NCBI RefSeq assembly: GCF_001591545.1
Contig: NZ_BCVC01000009.1
Span: forward strand, 1 to 64,000
Direction: 5' to 3'
Length of the DNA: 64,000 bases
Source of the DNA: Lederbergia lenta NBRC 16444
GTDB lineage: Bacteria; Bacillota; Bacilli; Bacillales; Bacillaceae_C
Positions 55,967 through 64,000 of the stretch are shown one piece after another (the first letter of the stretch is position 1; each line of letters begins with the position of its first letter). The translations under genes and the position numbers were made by a program. The notes under the pieces were generated by a model, which worked only from the letters and a program-made list of their open reading frames with translations, was not told the origin of the DNA and did not search any database.

Positions 55967-56485
55967 ATGGCAATTTATCCATATAACGGTAAAACACCAG
56001 ACATACACGCTTCAGTATTTATTGCCGATTATGCGACTGTAACTGGTGATGTTAAAATCGGTAAAGGTTCAAGCGTTTGGTTTAATTGTGCAATCCGTGG
56101 AGATGTAGCACCAACAATTATTGGCGAGAAAGTAAATATCCAAGATAACTCTGTTTTACACCAAAGTCCAAACAATCCATTAATCATTGAAGATGAGGCT
56201 ACGATCGGACATCAAGTCATCTTACATAGCAGTATTATCAGAAAAAAAGCCTTGATTGGTATGGGCTCTATTATTTTAGATGGAGCAGAAATTGGCGAAG
56301 GTGCGTTTATCGGAGCAGGAAGTCTTGTTCCCCAAGGTAAAAAAATTCCAGCGAATACATTGGCTTTTGGACGCCCTGCAAAAGTAATACGTGAATTAAA
56401 TGATGACGATATTATTGATATGGAACGGATTGCAAGGGAATATGCGGAAAAAGCACAGTATTATAAATCTATTCAGCAAAAATAA
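55967..56485 (+). CDS. ytoA: gamma-carbonic anhydrase-like protein YtoA
   Basis: A 172-residue left-handed beta-helix (hexapeptide repeat) protein with the three zinc-type histidines in place (H65 in VLHQSP, H82 and H87 in GHQVILHS), followed by the C-terminal helix. B. subtilis YtoA corresponds. Activity as a carbonic anhydrase is unproven for many such proteins. It is divergent from ytpA. The ribosome site GGGAG is about 13 bases from the ATG. Confidence 0.9.
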   Translation: MAIYPYNGKTPDIHASVFIADYATVTGDVKIGKGSSVWFNCAIRGDVAPTIIGEKVNIQDNSVLHQSPNNPLIIEDEATIGHQVILHSSIIRKKALIGMGSIILDGAEIGEGAFIGAGSLVPQGKKIPANTLAFGRPAKVIRELNDDDIIDMERIAREYAEKAQYYKSIQQK

Positions 56486-56581
56486 GTGTCACAGACTATT
56501 CATCAGAACTACTGGAAATCATGGTATATATTGCCGATAATAAGAATATAACCATTTATCTTATTGTAAAGGTGATGTTAC

Positions 56582-57421
56582 ATGAAAGCATTCCTTTTCC
56601 TTTTTATAGCATGTGTTCTTCTTTTACTTACTGTTCTTTTTATTAAAAATAAACGGAATTCGTTTATCTCTACATTGTTTTCTTTTGCTGCTATTACCAT
56701 ATTTGGACTAGCTGTTGTTTTTTTAGGTATGCGTCAAACGGATAACTTTACAGCACCAGAAACCGCAAATGCTTCAGTAATACAAAAAAATGAACCCTTA
56801 ATTATACAACTTGAGGATAAAATTATTATTGATGCTCCAGTCATCGAGCAATTCCCAGAGCTTCCCCGTGGTTGTGAAGTAACTTCACTTGCTATGTTGC
56901 TTGAAAGTGCAGGAGTTAAAGCGGATAAAATGAAGCTCGCTAAAGAAATAAGAAAAGATCCGGCAAAACGAACCTATAAAAACGGCCAAATCCACTACGG
57001 TAATCCGAATAAAGGCTTTGTCGGCAATATGTATACATTTAACGAGCCAGGTCTAGGTGTGTATCATGAACCGATTATGGAACTAGCAGAAAACTATTTA
57101 CCAGGGAAAATCGTAAATTTATCAAATCAATCTTTTGAAGAGTTAAAAATACCACTTTCTGATGGCAGACCTGTTTGGGTCATTATTAATTCGCAATATC
57201 GCGAATTGGAAGATTCCTATTTCCAAACATGGCACACGAAGGAAGGTGTCATTCAAATCACGATGAAAGAACACTCTGTTCTAATTACGGGCTATGATAA
57301 AGACTATATTTATTTCAACGATCCATTGACAGGTAAGAAAAATAAAAAAGCACCCATTAAAGATTTTGAAAAATCTTGGGTGCAAATGGGAAGCCATGCG
57401 CTCACTTATTCGTATGATTAA
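56582..57421 (+). CDS. membrane-anchored C39-like peptidase
   Basis: A 279-residue protein with two N-terminal hydrophobic helices (about 2-21 and 31-51) and an outward-facing cysteine peptidase-like domain. Candidate catalytic residues are C98 in LPRGCEVTSLAMLL, His in MKEHSVLITGY and Asp in FNDPL, as in the C39-like (peptidase_C39_2) family. The substrate is unknown. It lies 96 bases after ytoA and shares a terminator region with the converging asnB. Confidence 0.82.
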   Translation: MKAFLFLFIACVLLLLTVLFIKNKRNSFISTLFSFAAITIFGLAVVFLGMRQTDNFTAPETANASVIQKNEPLIIQLEDKIIIDAPVIEQFPELPRGCEVTSLAMLLESAGVKADKMKLAKEIRKDPAKRTYKNGQIHYGNPNKGFVGNMYTFNEPGLGVYHEPIMELAENYLPGKIVNLSNQSFEELKIPLSDGRPVWVIINSQYRELEDSYFQTWHTKEGVIQITMKEHSVLITGYDKDYIYFNDPLTGKKNKKAPIKDFEKSWVQMGSHALTYSYD

Positions 57422-57461
57422 AAGCTTTCAAGCTTCAACATATTCATCTTGAACGTGCTTC

Positions 57462-57502
57462 TAAAATGGAGCCACTACTCTTAATGAGCAGTGGCCTTTT
57501 TG
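57462..57502. terminator. terminator region between the C39-like gene and asnB
   Basis: GCCACTACTC pairs with GAGCAGTGGC (one mismatch) around TTAAT, followed by CTTTTT on the plus strand. It overlaps the asnB stop codon. Confidence 0.75.
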
Positions 57503-59370
57503 TATTCATTTTGAAAGTCATACTTCTCTTCTACATAAACCGCATGCCAGATCATAAACACAAGAGCCGTCCAAATTTTACGGCTATGATCCATTTTTCC
57601 TTGGCAATGATCTTCATGTAATTTCAGAATATAACGCTTGTTTAAAATATGGTCTGTTTCACTATTTTTAATAATATCTTTTACCCAATCATGCATTTCA
57701 TCCTTAAGCCAATGACGAATTGGAACTGGAAATCCAAGTTTCTTTCTATCCAGTACGTGGTCAGGAACAATACCTTTAGCTGCTTTTCTCAGTACATATT
57801 TAGTTGTTCCATCTGCTATTTTCAAGCTTGTTGGAATTTTAGATGCAATATTAAATACTTCTTTATCAAGAAATGGTACTCTAAGTTCAAGCGAATGAGC
57901 CATTGTCACTCTATCTGCTTTTAATAAGATATCCCCGCGCATCCACGTATGAATATCGATATATTGCATGCGGTCTACTGGATCATAACCAACTGTATCT
58001 TCATATAAAGGCTTCGTAATATCAAGGTAATGAATATCTTCATTATATCGAGCTAACAATTTACGTTTTTCCTCTTCTGAAAACATTTTCGCATTCCCAA
58101 TATATCGTTCCTCCATGGGTGTTACACCGCGTTCAATGAAGCTCTTTCCTCTAACTCCTTCTGGAAGTGCTTTAGCAAGCCCTCGTAATAGGGACTTTCC
58201 AACTTCAGGAATTTTATTAAATACTTCAAGTGATTGGGGTTCACGGTAAATATTATAACCACCAAATAATTCATCTGCACCTTCACCAGATAAAACGACT
58301 TTTACATGTTTTCTAGCTTCGCGTGCAACAAAATACAGTGGCACACAAGCTGGATCTGCAAGTGGATCATCCATATACCACATAATTTTTGGCAATTCTT
58401 TCATATACTCTTCTGGAGTGATCACATAGCTAATATTTTCTAAACCTAATTTATCTGCTGTTTCTTTCGCCACATCAATTTCACTAAACCCATTACGTTC
58501 GAACCCAACGGAAAACGTTTTGATGTTCGGATGGAATTGTTTAGCAATCGAGGCAATAATGGAAGAATCAATTCCGCCTGATAAAAACGAGCCGACTGGA
58601 ACATCACTGCGCATATGCAATTTTACCGAATCAATTAGAACATCTTGAATTTCTTTCACAATATCAGCTTCGGACTTTTGAATTTGCTGGAAAGATGCTT
58701 GCCAGTATCGAACAATTTTCATTGGTTCGCCAATTTTTTTGGTGAAATAATGACCTGGTTCTAATTTTTTTATACCAACTGTTAACGTATCAGGTTCAGG
58801 TACAAACTGATATGTCATATATTGTTGTAAGGCCTCATAATTAATATTTTGCTCTTCTGTTGCGAGTAAAATACTTTTCTTTTCTGATGAAAATAATGTC
58901 CGATTTTCCTCTTCTTTATAAAAAAACGGCTTAATTCCAAACTGATCACGTGCACCAAAAAGCTCTTGTTTTTCCTTATCCCAAATGACAAAAGCAAACA
59001 TACCTCGTAGCCTGTCAACTACTTTCTCTTTCACTTGGCTATACAAAGCAATAATTACTTCTGTGTCTGAAGCTGTCTGAAACTCCATCCCAGCTTTCAC
59101 AAGCTCTTCACGAAGTTCAATAAAATTATAAATTTCGCCATTGAATATGATCCAATATCTTTCATTTTCGTAGGCTAACGGCTGCTGGCCGCTTTCAATA
59201 TCAATAATACTCAACCTGCGAAAGCCAAATTGAATATGATTATCTACAAAATATCCCTCATCATCTGGACCTCTGTGGGTAATTAATTGATTCATTTGTT
59301 TAAATAAACCTTGATCAACTGCTTTATTTTCCAAAGCTTGATCATGGATACAACCGATAAAACCGCACAT
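57481..59370 (-). CDS. asnB: glutamine-hydrolysing asparagine synthetase
   Basis: This enzyme makes asparagine from aspartate, ATP and glutamine. ATG 59370 is the start because the next codon must be the catalytic Cys (MCGFIGC) once the Met is removed; AGGTGG lies seven bases upstream. The glutaminase domain (1-210) shows RGPDDEG and NGEIYN, and the synthetase domain has the ATP loop LSGGIDSS. The length of 629 fits B. subtilis AsnB. No T-box is seen in the leader. Confidence 0.96.
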   Translation of the reverse strand: MCGFIGCIHDQALENKAVDQGLFKQMNQLITHRGPDDEGYFVDNHIQFGFRRLSIIDIESGQQPLAYENERYWIIFNGEIYNFIELREELVKAGMEFQTASDTEVIIALYSQVKEKVVDRLRGMFAFVIWDKEKQELFGARDQFGIKPFFYKEEENRTLFSSEKKSILLATEEQNINYEALQQYMTYQFVPEPDTLTVGIKKLEPGHYFTKKIGEPMKIVRYWQASFQQIQKSEADIVKEIQDVLIDSVKLHMRSDVPVGSFLSGGIDSSIIASIAKQFHPNIKTFSVGFERNGFSEIDVAKETADKLGLENISYVITPEEYMKELPKIMWYMDDPLADPACVPLYFVAREARKHVKVVLSGEGADELFGGYNIYREPQSLEVFNKIPEVGKSLLRGLAKALPEGVRGKSFIERGVTPMEERYIGNAKMFSEEEKRKLLARYNEDIHYLDITKPLYEDTVGYDPVDRMQYIDIHTWMRGDILLKADRVTMAHSLELRVPFLDKEVFNIASKIPTSLKIADGTTKYVLRKAAKGIVPDHVLDRKKLGFPVPIRHWLKDEMHDWVKDIIKNSETDHILNKRYILKLHEDHCQGKMDHSRKIWTALVFMIWHAVYVEEKYDFQNEYKKATAH

Positions 59371-59743
59371 ATACATGCCACCTACTCTATTTAAATTCAA
59401 GTGAGTATTCAAAAAGGGGGAATAAAAAGAGCTGAGAATTTCTACAAAACATAGTCTTCGAGTGCCTCCACACTTGCCATAGGTTTGTTGTTACAGGTCT
59501 TAGCAGAAATTCCTTTTCCTTGTTTAGGGAGGGACCGAGAGCAAGCTGACAATGAAATTCGACAGCAATTTTCGCCGGACTTTTTGAATATCTTATTCAA
59601 AGCGCAATGGTTAAATAATCAATGCGTCGCATACTTGTTAATACTAACACTTTTTGCTCCATTTAGCAGTATTAATTGTGAAAAAACTGGGGCAAAAACA
59701 TAGTAAGATGTTCCACTAAAAGTGTATTACAATTTAAGGAAGT
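59371..59743. other. gene-free stretch upstream of asnB
   Basis: No convincing gene, repeat or riboswitch is visible between asnB and the metK terminator. A plus-strand frame at 59485-59703 has no ribosome site and no recognisable product. Confidence 0.5.
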
Positions 59744-59780
59744 AAAAAACAGAGCCGTTATCACATTAGCTCTGTTTTTT
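59744..59780 (-). terminator. terminator of metK
   Basis: AAAAAACAGAGC (59744-59755) pairs perfectly with GCTCTGTTTTTT (59769-59780) around a 13-base loop. Confidence 0.88.
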
Positions 59781-59786
59781 ATCAAA

Positions 59787-60989
59787 TTACTTACTTTGAG
59801 CCGTAGCCTTAATCGCTTCGGCTTTGTCTGTTTTTTCCCATGGTAACTCAATATCTGTACGACCAAAATGCCCATATGCGGCTGTTTGCTTATATATTGG
59901 TTGACGAAGATCTAACATCCGAATAATGCCTACAGGACGAAGATCAAAATTCTCCCTAATTGCATGAACAAACGCTTCTTCTGACACTTTCCCTGTCCCA
60001 AATGTATCAACAGATATGGAAACTGGCTGGGCCACACCGATCGCATATGCAAGTTGCACCTCGCATTTATCCGCCAGACCAGAAGCGACAATATTTTTAG
60101 CTACATAACGTGCTGCATATGCTGCAGAACGATCGACTTTTGTCGGATCTTTCCCAGAAAATGCGCCCCCTCCATGACGAGCATATCCTCCATAGGTGTC
60201 AACGATAATTTTTCTTCCAGTTAACCCTGCATCGCCCTGTGGTCCACCAATCACAAAACGGCCAGTTGGGTTAATAAAGTATTTCGTATTATTATCAAGT
60301 AATTCAGCGGGAACAACAGGGCCAATTACATGATCTTTTATATCTTGCTGAATTTGTTCCAAGGTAATTTCAGGATGATGCTGAGTCGAAAGAACAATTG
60401 TATCAACTCTAATCGGCTTATCATTTTCATCATATTCTACTGTTACTTGTGTTTTTCCATCAGGTCGCAAATATGAAAGTATATTTTCTTTTCGAACTTG
60501 AGTCAATCGATATGCGAGTTTATGTGCAAGCGAAATCGGGAGCGGCATTAATTCTTGTGTTTCATTACATGCATAACCAAACATTAGACCTTGGTCACCA
60601 GCTCCAATTTCCTCGATCTCTTCATCAGACATCGATCTTTCTCGGGCTTCAAGTGCTGTATTAACACCTGCTGCAATATCAGGAGATTGCTCATCTATGG
60701 ATGTAATCACAGCGCATGTTTCCGCATCAAATCCATATTTTGCTCGGTCATAGCCAATTTCTTTAATCGTATCGCGAACAATTTTTGGTATATCTACATA
60801 TGTACTTGTTGTGATCTCCCCAGCCACAAGCACTAATCCTGTTGTTACAGATGTTTCACACGCAACTCGTGCATTCGCATCTGCTTTTAATATAGAATCT
60901 AAAATGGAATCAGAGATTTGATCACAAATTTTGTCTGGGTGTCCTTCCGTTACAGATTCTGACGTAAATAAACGGCGGTTATGTGTCAT
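59787..60989 (-). CDS. metK: S-adenosylmethionine synthetase
   Basis: MetK makes SAM from methionine and ATP. The 400-residue protein has the signatures [12 protein letters not shown] and [19 protein letters not shown], and the N-terminal [12 protein letters not shown]. The length is normal. An S-box (SAM-I) riboswitch with its terminator precedes it, so SAM shuts off its own synthesis. Stands alone between asnB and the DUF2584 gene. Confidence 0.98.
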   Translation of the reverse strand: MTHNRRLFTSESVTEGHPDKICDQISDSILDSILKADANARVACETSVTTGLVLVAGEITTSTYVDIPKIVRDTIKEIGYDRAKYGFDAETCAVITSIDEQSPDIAAGVNTALEARERSMSDEEIEEIGAGDQGLMFGYACNETQELMPLPISLAHKLAYRLTQVRKENILSYLRPDGKTQVTVEYDENDKPIRVDTIVLSTQHHPEITLEQIQQDIKDHVIGPVVPAELLDNNTKYFINPTGRFVIGGPQGDAGLTGRKIIVDTYGGYARHGGGAFSGKDPTKVDRSAAYAARYVAKNIVASGLADKCEVQLAYAIGVAQPVSISVDTFGTGKVSEEAFVHAIRENFDLRPVGIIRMLDLRQPIYKQTAAYGHFGRTDIELPWEKTDKAEAIKATAQSK

Positions 60990-61103
60990 CGGTCATCCTC
61001 CTATACACTAATAACTTTCCTATTTTAATAATACTCATTTCCTAAAATGATGATCATACTGCAGGCATTTAATAAAAGGCTTTATTATTCTATTTATAAA
61101 ATA

Positions 61104-61300
61104 ATAAAAACCTTTCCTATTAACATCGCTGTGAGGAAAGGTTTTTATAATTGATCCGAGCCTTTCACTCTTATCGTTCAAGGCTTTTCGCCTTGCAACA
61201 GGTTAGCACCTTTCTTACAGAGTTGTTACGCTCGTAAGTAGGTTGCTGGGTTTCATAGGGCCTGCCCCTCCACCATCTCAGGATAAGAGTATCCATTCAA
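61104..61300 (-). ncRNA. SAM-I (S-box) riboswitch of metK
   Basis: On the minus strand P1 forms from ACTCTTATC (61282-61290) and GATAAGAGT (61167-61175). Between them are the conserved S-box blocks GAGATGGTGGAGGG, GGCCCTATGAAACCC and GCAACC, and the P3/P4 hairpins (for example AAGGC/GCCTT). A terminator follows, AAAAACCTTTCCT with AGGAAAGGTTTTT (61106-61118, 61134-61146). High SAM would stabilise the aptamer and stop transcription. Confidence 0.95.
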
Positions 61301-61306
61301 TATAAA

Positions 61307-61336
61307 ATCATAACGTACTTTATCAAGCTATGTCAA
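61307..61336 (-). promoter_or_regulatory. promoter of the metK leader
   Basis: TTGACA (61331-61336), an 18-base spacer and TATGAT (61307-61312) on the minus strand, about 17 bases before the aptamer. Confidence 0.75.
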
Positions 61337-61368
61337 CAGGAAACTAAATATATTGCCAGCGATTAGGA

Positions 61369-61611
61369 TCAATTACTGGAGTGTAGAGACACAAGTTGAT
61401 ACGTTATTACTGTTTTTTCATTTTCCCAGACAACTTTCTGAATAATTGCAGTCGCTCTATTTTCACTAACTTTTGAGTAACGCACGTCAACTGGAATATC
61501 AATTGGGTATAATCTATAGCCAGTTTTTTCAAGGATAAAAAGATTGTCTTCTTGCCTTTTTTCATTTCCTTTTGTTACGATCATGGTGTTTAATTCAATT
61601 GGCATGCCCAT
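61369..61611 (-). CDS. DUF2584 protein
   Basis: An 80-residue protein starting MGMPIELNTMIVTKG and ending YQLVSLHSSN, which matches the DUF2584 family of small Bacillus proteins with no known function. It is beta-rich without membrane segments. ATG 61611 is chosen since GGAGGGAG lies seven bases before it; the frame upstream is open but unlike the family. Confidence 0.82.
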   Translation of the reverse strand: MGMPIELNTMIVTKGNEKRQEDNLFILEKTGYRLYPIDIPVDVRYSKVSENRATAIIQKVVWENEKTVITYQLVSLHSSN

Positions 61612-61702
61612 TGAAACACTCCCTCCTTTTCCTTGTCTAATTGCTACTTCTATTAATAACTGTCTGTACATCGATGTGCAAGATACTTTAGATGGTTAGT
61701 TT

Positions 61703-61764
61703 ACGTGGGTCACAACGGCGTTGCCACACGACGTGGGTCACAACGGCGTTGCCACACGACGTGG
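61703..61764. repeat. tandem 28-base repeat with internal dyad
   Basis: Two identical 28-base units (61703-61730 and 61731-61758) run head to tail, and the first six bases start a third. Each unit begins ACGTGGGTCACAACGG and ends GCGTTGCCACACG; its ends CGTGG and CCACACG are partly complementary. It lies between the DUF2584 gene and ytmA, just after the ytmA stop. Confidence 0.85.
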
Positions 61765-61786
61765 CGTACTTAGCCGTTGATCCTTA

Positions 61787-62584
61787 TTATACATTATTTC
61801 TTTGTTGTTTCATCCAAGTACATAGGTCGGTTACTATTTTACGGTTGCTTGCAGGAGGGAAGTAATGTGTATATGTGTCAAAATACCATGCATTTACTTT
61901 TTTCCCAAGTGCCTTTAATCTTTTTTCGAGTCGCCAAGCATGTTCCACTGATACATTCTGATCCAATTCTCCATGAATAATTAATACAGGGGCTTGAAGT
62001 TTTTCAAGTTCATAAAGTGGTGTCCTGTATTCATAGGCTTTTTGAGCTGTATTAGGAGAACCACCAATTACGCGCTTCATCATTCGTCTCATATCTTTAC
62101 GCTCCATATATGTAAGAGCTACATCAGAAACTCCACCCCACGTTACAATTGATGCTGCGTCAGCTTGATGTATACCGGTCAGTAAAGCCATTATTCCACC
62201 TCGAGAAAATCCAAAAATATGAATACGATTCTCTTTTACAGCTGAATGGCTTTTTAACAACTCATAACCTACAAACGCATCCTCACGATCTGCCCCTGCA
62301 AAATCTTCATTCCCTTCACCACCTCGATTTCCTCTATAGTAAGGCGCAAATACGACAAATCCCTCAGAAGCAAATTGAGCTATTCTTGCTGGTCTAACCA
62401 TTCCTATACTTTTAATGCCACCTCGTAAATACAAAAAACCTTCATATACGCCTGGTTGCCTTGGCTCTGCTAACAATCCTTTTACTTTTAGCCCTGCAGA
62501 CAAATATGTAACAAGAAACAAACGAATTTTTGGGTTTGGTGAAGGAAATGGTTGTACATCTACGATTAATTGTTTTTTCTCCAT
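61787..62584 (-). CDS. ytmA: YtmA, prolyl-oligopeptidase-like alpha/beta hydrolase
   Basis: A 265-residue alpha/beta hydrolase of the S9/dienelactone-hydrolase-like type. Nucleophile S127 lies in GFSRGG, the acid in HGELDQNV and the base in YTHYF. The substrate is unknown. It resembles B. subtilis YtmA, which lies beside the ytlABCD genes; here it is divergent from ytlA. No signal peptide, so it should be cytoplasmic. Confidence 0.87.
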   Translation of the reverse strand: MEKKQLIVDVQPFPSPNPKIRLFLVTYLSAGLKVKGLLAEPRQPGVYEGFLYLRGGIKSIGMVRPARIAQFASEGFVVFAPYYRGNRGGEGNEDFAGADREDAFVGYELLKSHSAVKENRIHIFGFSRGGIMALLTGIHQADAASIVTWGGVSDVALTYMERKDMRRMMKRVIGGSPNTAQKAYEYRTPLYELEKLQAPVLIIHGELDQNVSVEHAWRLEKRLKALGKKVNAWYFDTYTHYFPPASNRKIVTDLCTWMKQQRNNV

Positions 62585-62745
62585 GTAATCCCCTCCATCT
62601 ATTAAATGATTTATCTTTTCAACTTAGTATGCTCCACTGCTCCTGTCTTATCTTATGAGGTTATCACATATTGCATCATCAATCATACGATATGTTAGCC
62701 CATAATATCTTTCGCCTCATATGGCACATAAGGAGGAAAAACAAT

Positions 62746-63747
62746 ATGAGAAAGTGGTTTAAAAACTGCATCCTATTACTCATTGCTGCTTGCACCGTAC
62801 TCGCTATAACTGCCTGTTCCTCAAAAGACAGCTTACAAAAAGTAAGAGTGGCAGAAGTAACTCGTTCCATTTTCTATGCTCCCCAATACGTTGCAATTGA
62901 AAAAGGGTTTTTTAAAGAAGAAGGCCTTGATGTTGAATTAAAAACGACTTGGGGCGGCGACAAAACGATGACAGCTGTTTTATCAGATGGTGCGGATATC
63001 GCCCTTGTTGGTTCCGAGACCTCTATATATGTGTATGCTCAAGGCTCCACAGATCCCGTCATCAATTTTGCACAATTAACACAAACAGACGGCACCTTCC
63101 TTGTATCTCGAGAAAAAGTAGAGAATTTTGACTGGGAGCAATTAAAAGGTTCGACTTTCCTCGGACAGCGCAAAGGCGGGATGCCACAAATGGTTGGTGA
63201 ATTCGTTTTAAAAAAACATGGAATTGATCCTCATGCTGATCTAGATTTAATCCAGAATATTGATTTCGCGAATATCGCTAATGCTTTTGCTTCTGGAACA
63301 GGAGATTTCGTTCAATTATTTGAACCAACTGCATCCGTTTTTGAAAAGGAGGGTAAAGGCTATATCGTTGCATCATTTGGAGAGGAATCCGGTCAAGTAC
63401 CCTATACAACATTTATGGCAAAAGAAAGCTATCTTGATAAAAATGAAGCAACAGTAGAGAAGTTTGTTCGTGCTTTGTATAAAGCACAGCAATGGGTTGA
63501 GGAAAACGATGCCGATGAGATCGCTAAACTTGTCCAGCCTTATTTCGAGGATTCTGATGTAGAGACTTTAGCAGTCGTTGTAGATCGTTATAAAAGCCAA
63601 GGTTCCTTTGCAAAAGATATGAAACTTACAGAAGATGGGTGGAATAACCTTAAAACGATTATGGATGAGGCTGGTGAACTACCAGATGATGTAGAATACG
63701 AAAAATTAGTTAATACAAAGATTGTGGAAAATGTGATTAAAAAATAA
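62746..63747 (+). CDS. ytlA: ABC transporter substrate-binding lipoprotein YtlA (SsuA/ThiY-like)
   Basis: A 333-residue lipoprotein: a signal peptide with lipobox ITAC (C24), then a NMT1/SsuA-like ligand-binding domain ([24 protein letters not shown] onward). Relatives bind sulfonates, taurine or thiamine pyrimidine precursors; the ligand here cannot be told. ATG 62746 has AAGGAGG just upstream and gives a proper signal peptide; the longer frame adds an unlikely leader. It is followed 20 bases later by the ATPase gene. I looked for a TPP riboswitch upstream and did not see one. Confidence 0.88.
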   Translation: MRKWFKNCILLLIAACTVLAITACSSKDSLQKVRVAEVTRSIFYAPQYVAIEKGFFKEEGLDVELKTTWGGDKTMTAVLSDGADIALVGSETSIYVYAQGSTDPVINFAQLTQTDGTFLVSREKVENFDWEQLKGSTFLGQRKGGMPQMVGEFVLKKHGIDPHADLDLIQNIDFANIANAFASGTGDFVQLFEPTASVFEKEGKGYIVASFGEESGQVPYTTFMAKESYLDKNEATVEKFVRALYKAQQWVEENDADEIAKLVQPYFEDSDVETLAVVVDRYKSQGSFAKDMKLTEDGWNNLKTIMDEAGELPDDVEYEKLVNTKIVENVIKK

Positions 63748-63767
63748 AGGAAAGGAGAGCCGAATCG

Positions 63768-64000
63768 ATGAGTTTTATACAAGTAGATAATGTCGGTCAC
63801 CATTACTTTTCACCCTCCACCGTCACCGCTGCTTTAGAGAATATTTCTTTTTCAGTAGAAAAAGGAGAGTTTATTTCCCTCCTAGGACCTAGTGGTTGCG
63901 GAAAAACAACGATGCTTTCCATTTTGTCCGGACTAATTACGCCGACAAGTGGAAGCATTACAATTGATCAGTTTCCACCTAATTCACATACAAACTCAAT
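63768..64000 (+). CDS. ytlC: ABC transporter ATPase YtlC (cut by window end)
   Basis: The first 77 codons of an ABC ATPase are visible, with Walker [10 protein letters not shown] at 40-48 and the SsuB/TauB-like opening [13 protein letters not shown]. It follows ytlA with GGAGAG before the ATG and should be the energy-coupling subunit of the same importer; a permease gene is expected next. The rest lies outside the window. Confidence 0.87.
   Translation, partial: MSFIQVDNVGHHYFSPSTVTAALENISFSVEKGEFISLLGPSGCGKTTMLSILSGLITPTSGSITIDQFPPNSHTNS

Noticed and set aside
61703-61764. Possible CRISPR array
   Set aside because: The repeat units are directly adjacent with no unique spacers and only two full copies; no cas genes nearby.
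62585-62745. TPP riboswitch before ytlA
   Set aside because: Considered because ThiY-like binding proteins are often THI-box controlled, but the conserved THI-box blocks are absent.

Overview
The window is a stretch of AT-rich chromosome from an endospore-forming member of the Bacillaceae. The evidence is a run of Bacillus-type genes with their usual neighbours (perR/ygzB/ygxA, the yfh block, many yt genes), small acid-soluble spore proteins (sspE, sspK), a Cse60 sporulation protein, FabL, and Gram-positive leader regulators (a T-box before leuS, an S-box before metK). I cannot name the species. I see no phage, insertion sequence, CRISPR array, tRNA or rRNA gene, although the left edge carries two tandem rRNA-type promoters that point out of the window.

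Layout: 0-9 kb is the peroxide-stress and heme block: ygxA, ygzB, perR, cobalamin adenosyltransferase, bcp, a small K+ channel, hemL/gsaB, ygaE, ygaD and ygaC. 9.5-16 kb holds sspE, fabL, mutY, yfhP, yfhJ, sspK, a YpzG-like protein, yfhH, recX, yfhE, yfhD and a DoxX-type membrane protein with two palindromic operators. 16.4-26 kb holds ytmP, ytlR, ytlQ, thpR, dat, pepV, the EcsAB-like ABC transporter ythP/ythQ, an alpha/beta hydrolase and ytzE. 26-26.65 kb is gene-free and filled with structured repeats. 26.6-37.2 kb is the glycogen locus: glgBCDAP on the minus strand and a divergent pullulanase. 37.3-49.4 kb holds two unrecognised small basic proteins, a secreted protein with a duplicated domain, rsuA, a coiled-coil protein, murJ, ytfP, cse60, ytwF, leuS, an MFS exporter and ytzC. 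49.5-64 kb holds mnmL/mnmM, ytbE/ytbD/ytcD, ytpB/ytpA, ytoA, a C39-like peptidase, asnB, metK, a DUF2584 protein, ytmA and the start of a ytlA-ytlC type ABC importer operon.

How the genes fit together: perR probably represses itself through a near-consensus PerR box. GlgC/GlgD make ADP-glucose, GlgA and GlgB build glycogen, and GlgP with the pullulanase take it apart. The glg promoter carries a palindrome matching 16 of 18 bases of one upstream of doxX, which suggests one shared regulator, perhaps a redox sensor. leuS and metK are controlled by uncharged tRNA-Leu and by SAM. mnmL/mnmM finish a wobble-uridine modification of tRNA.

The least ordinary material is non-coding: a repeat family with compensatory base changes between copies, a second palindromic repeat family, the shared operator, and a start-codon-less reading frame before ytzE. 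I see no complete undescribed defence or biosynthetic system. Gene identities rest on recognising protein sequence by eye; no database search was run.
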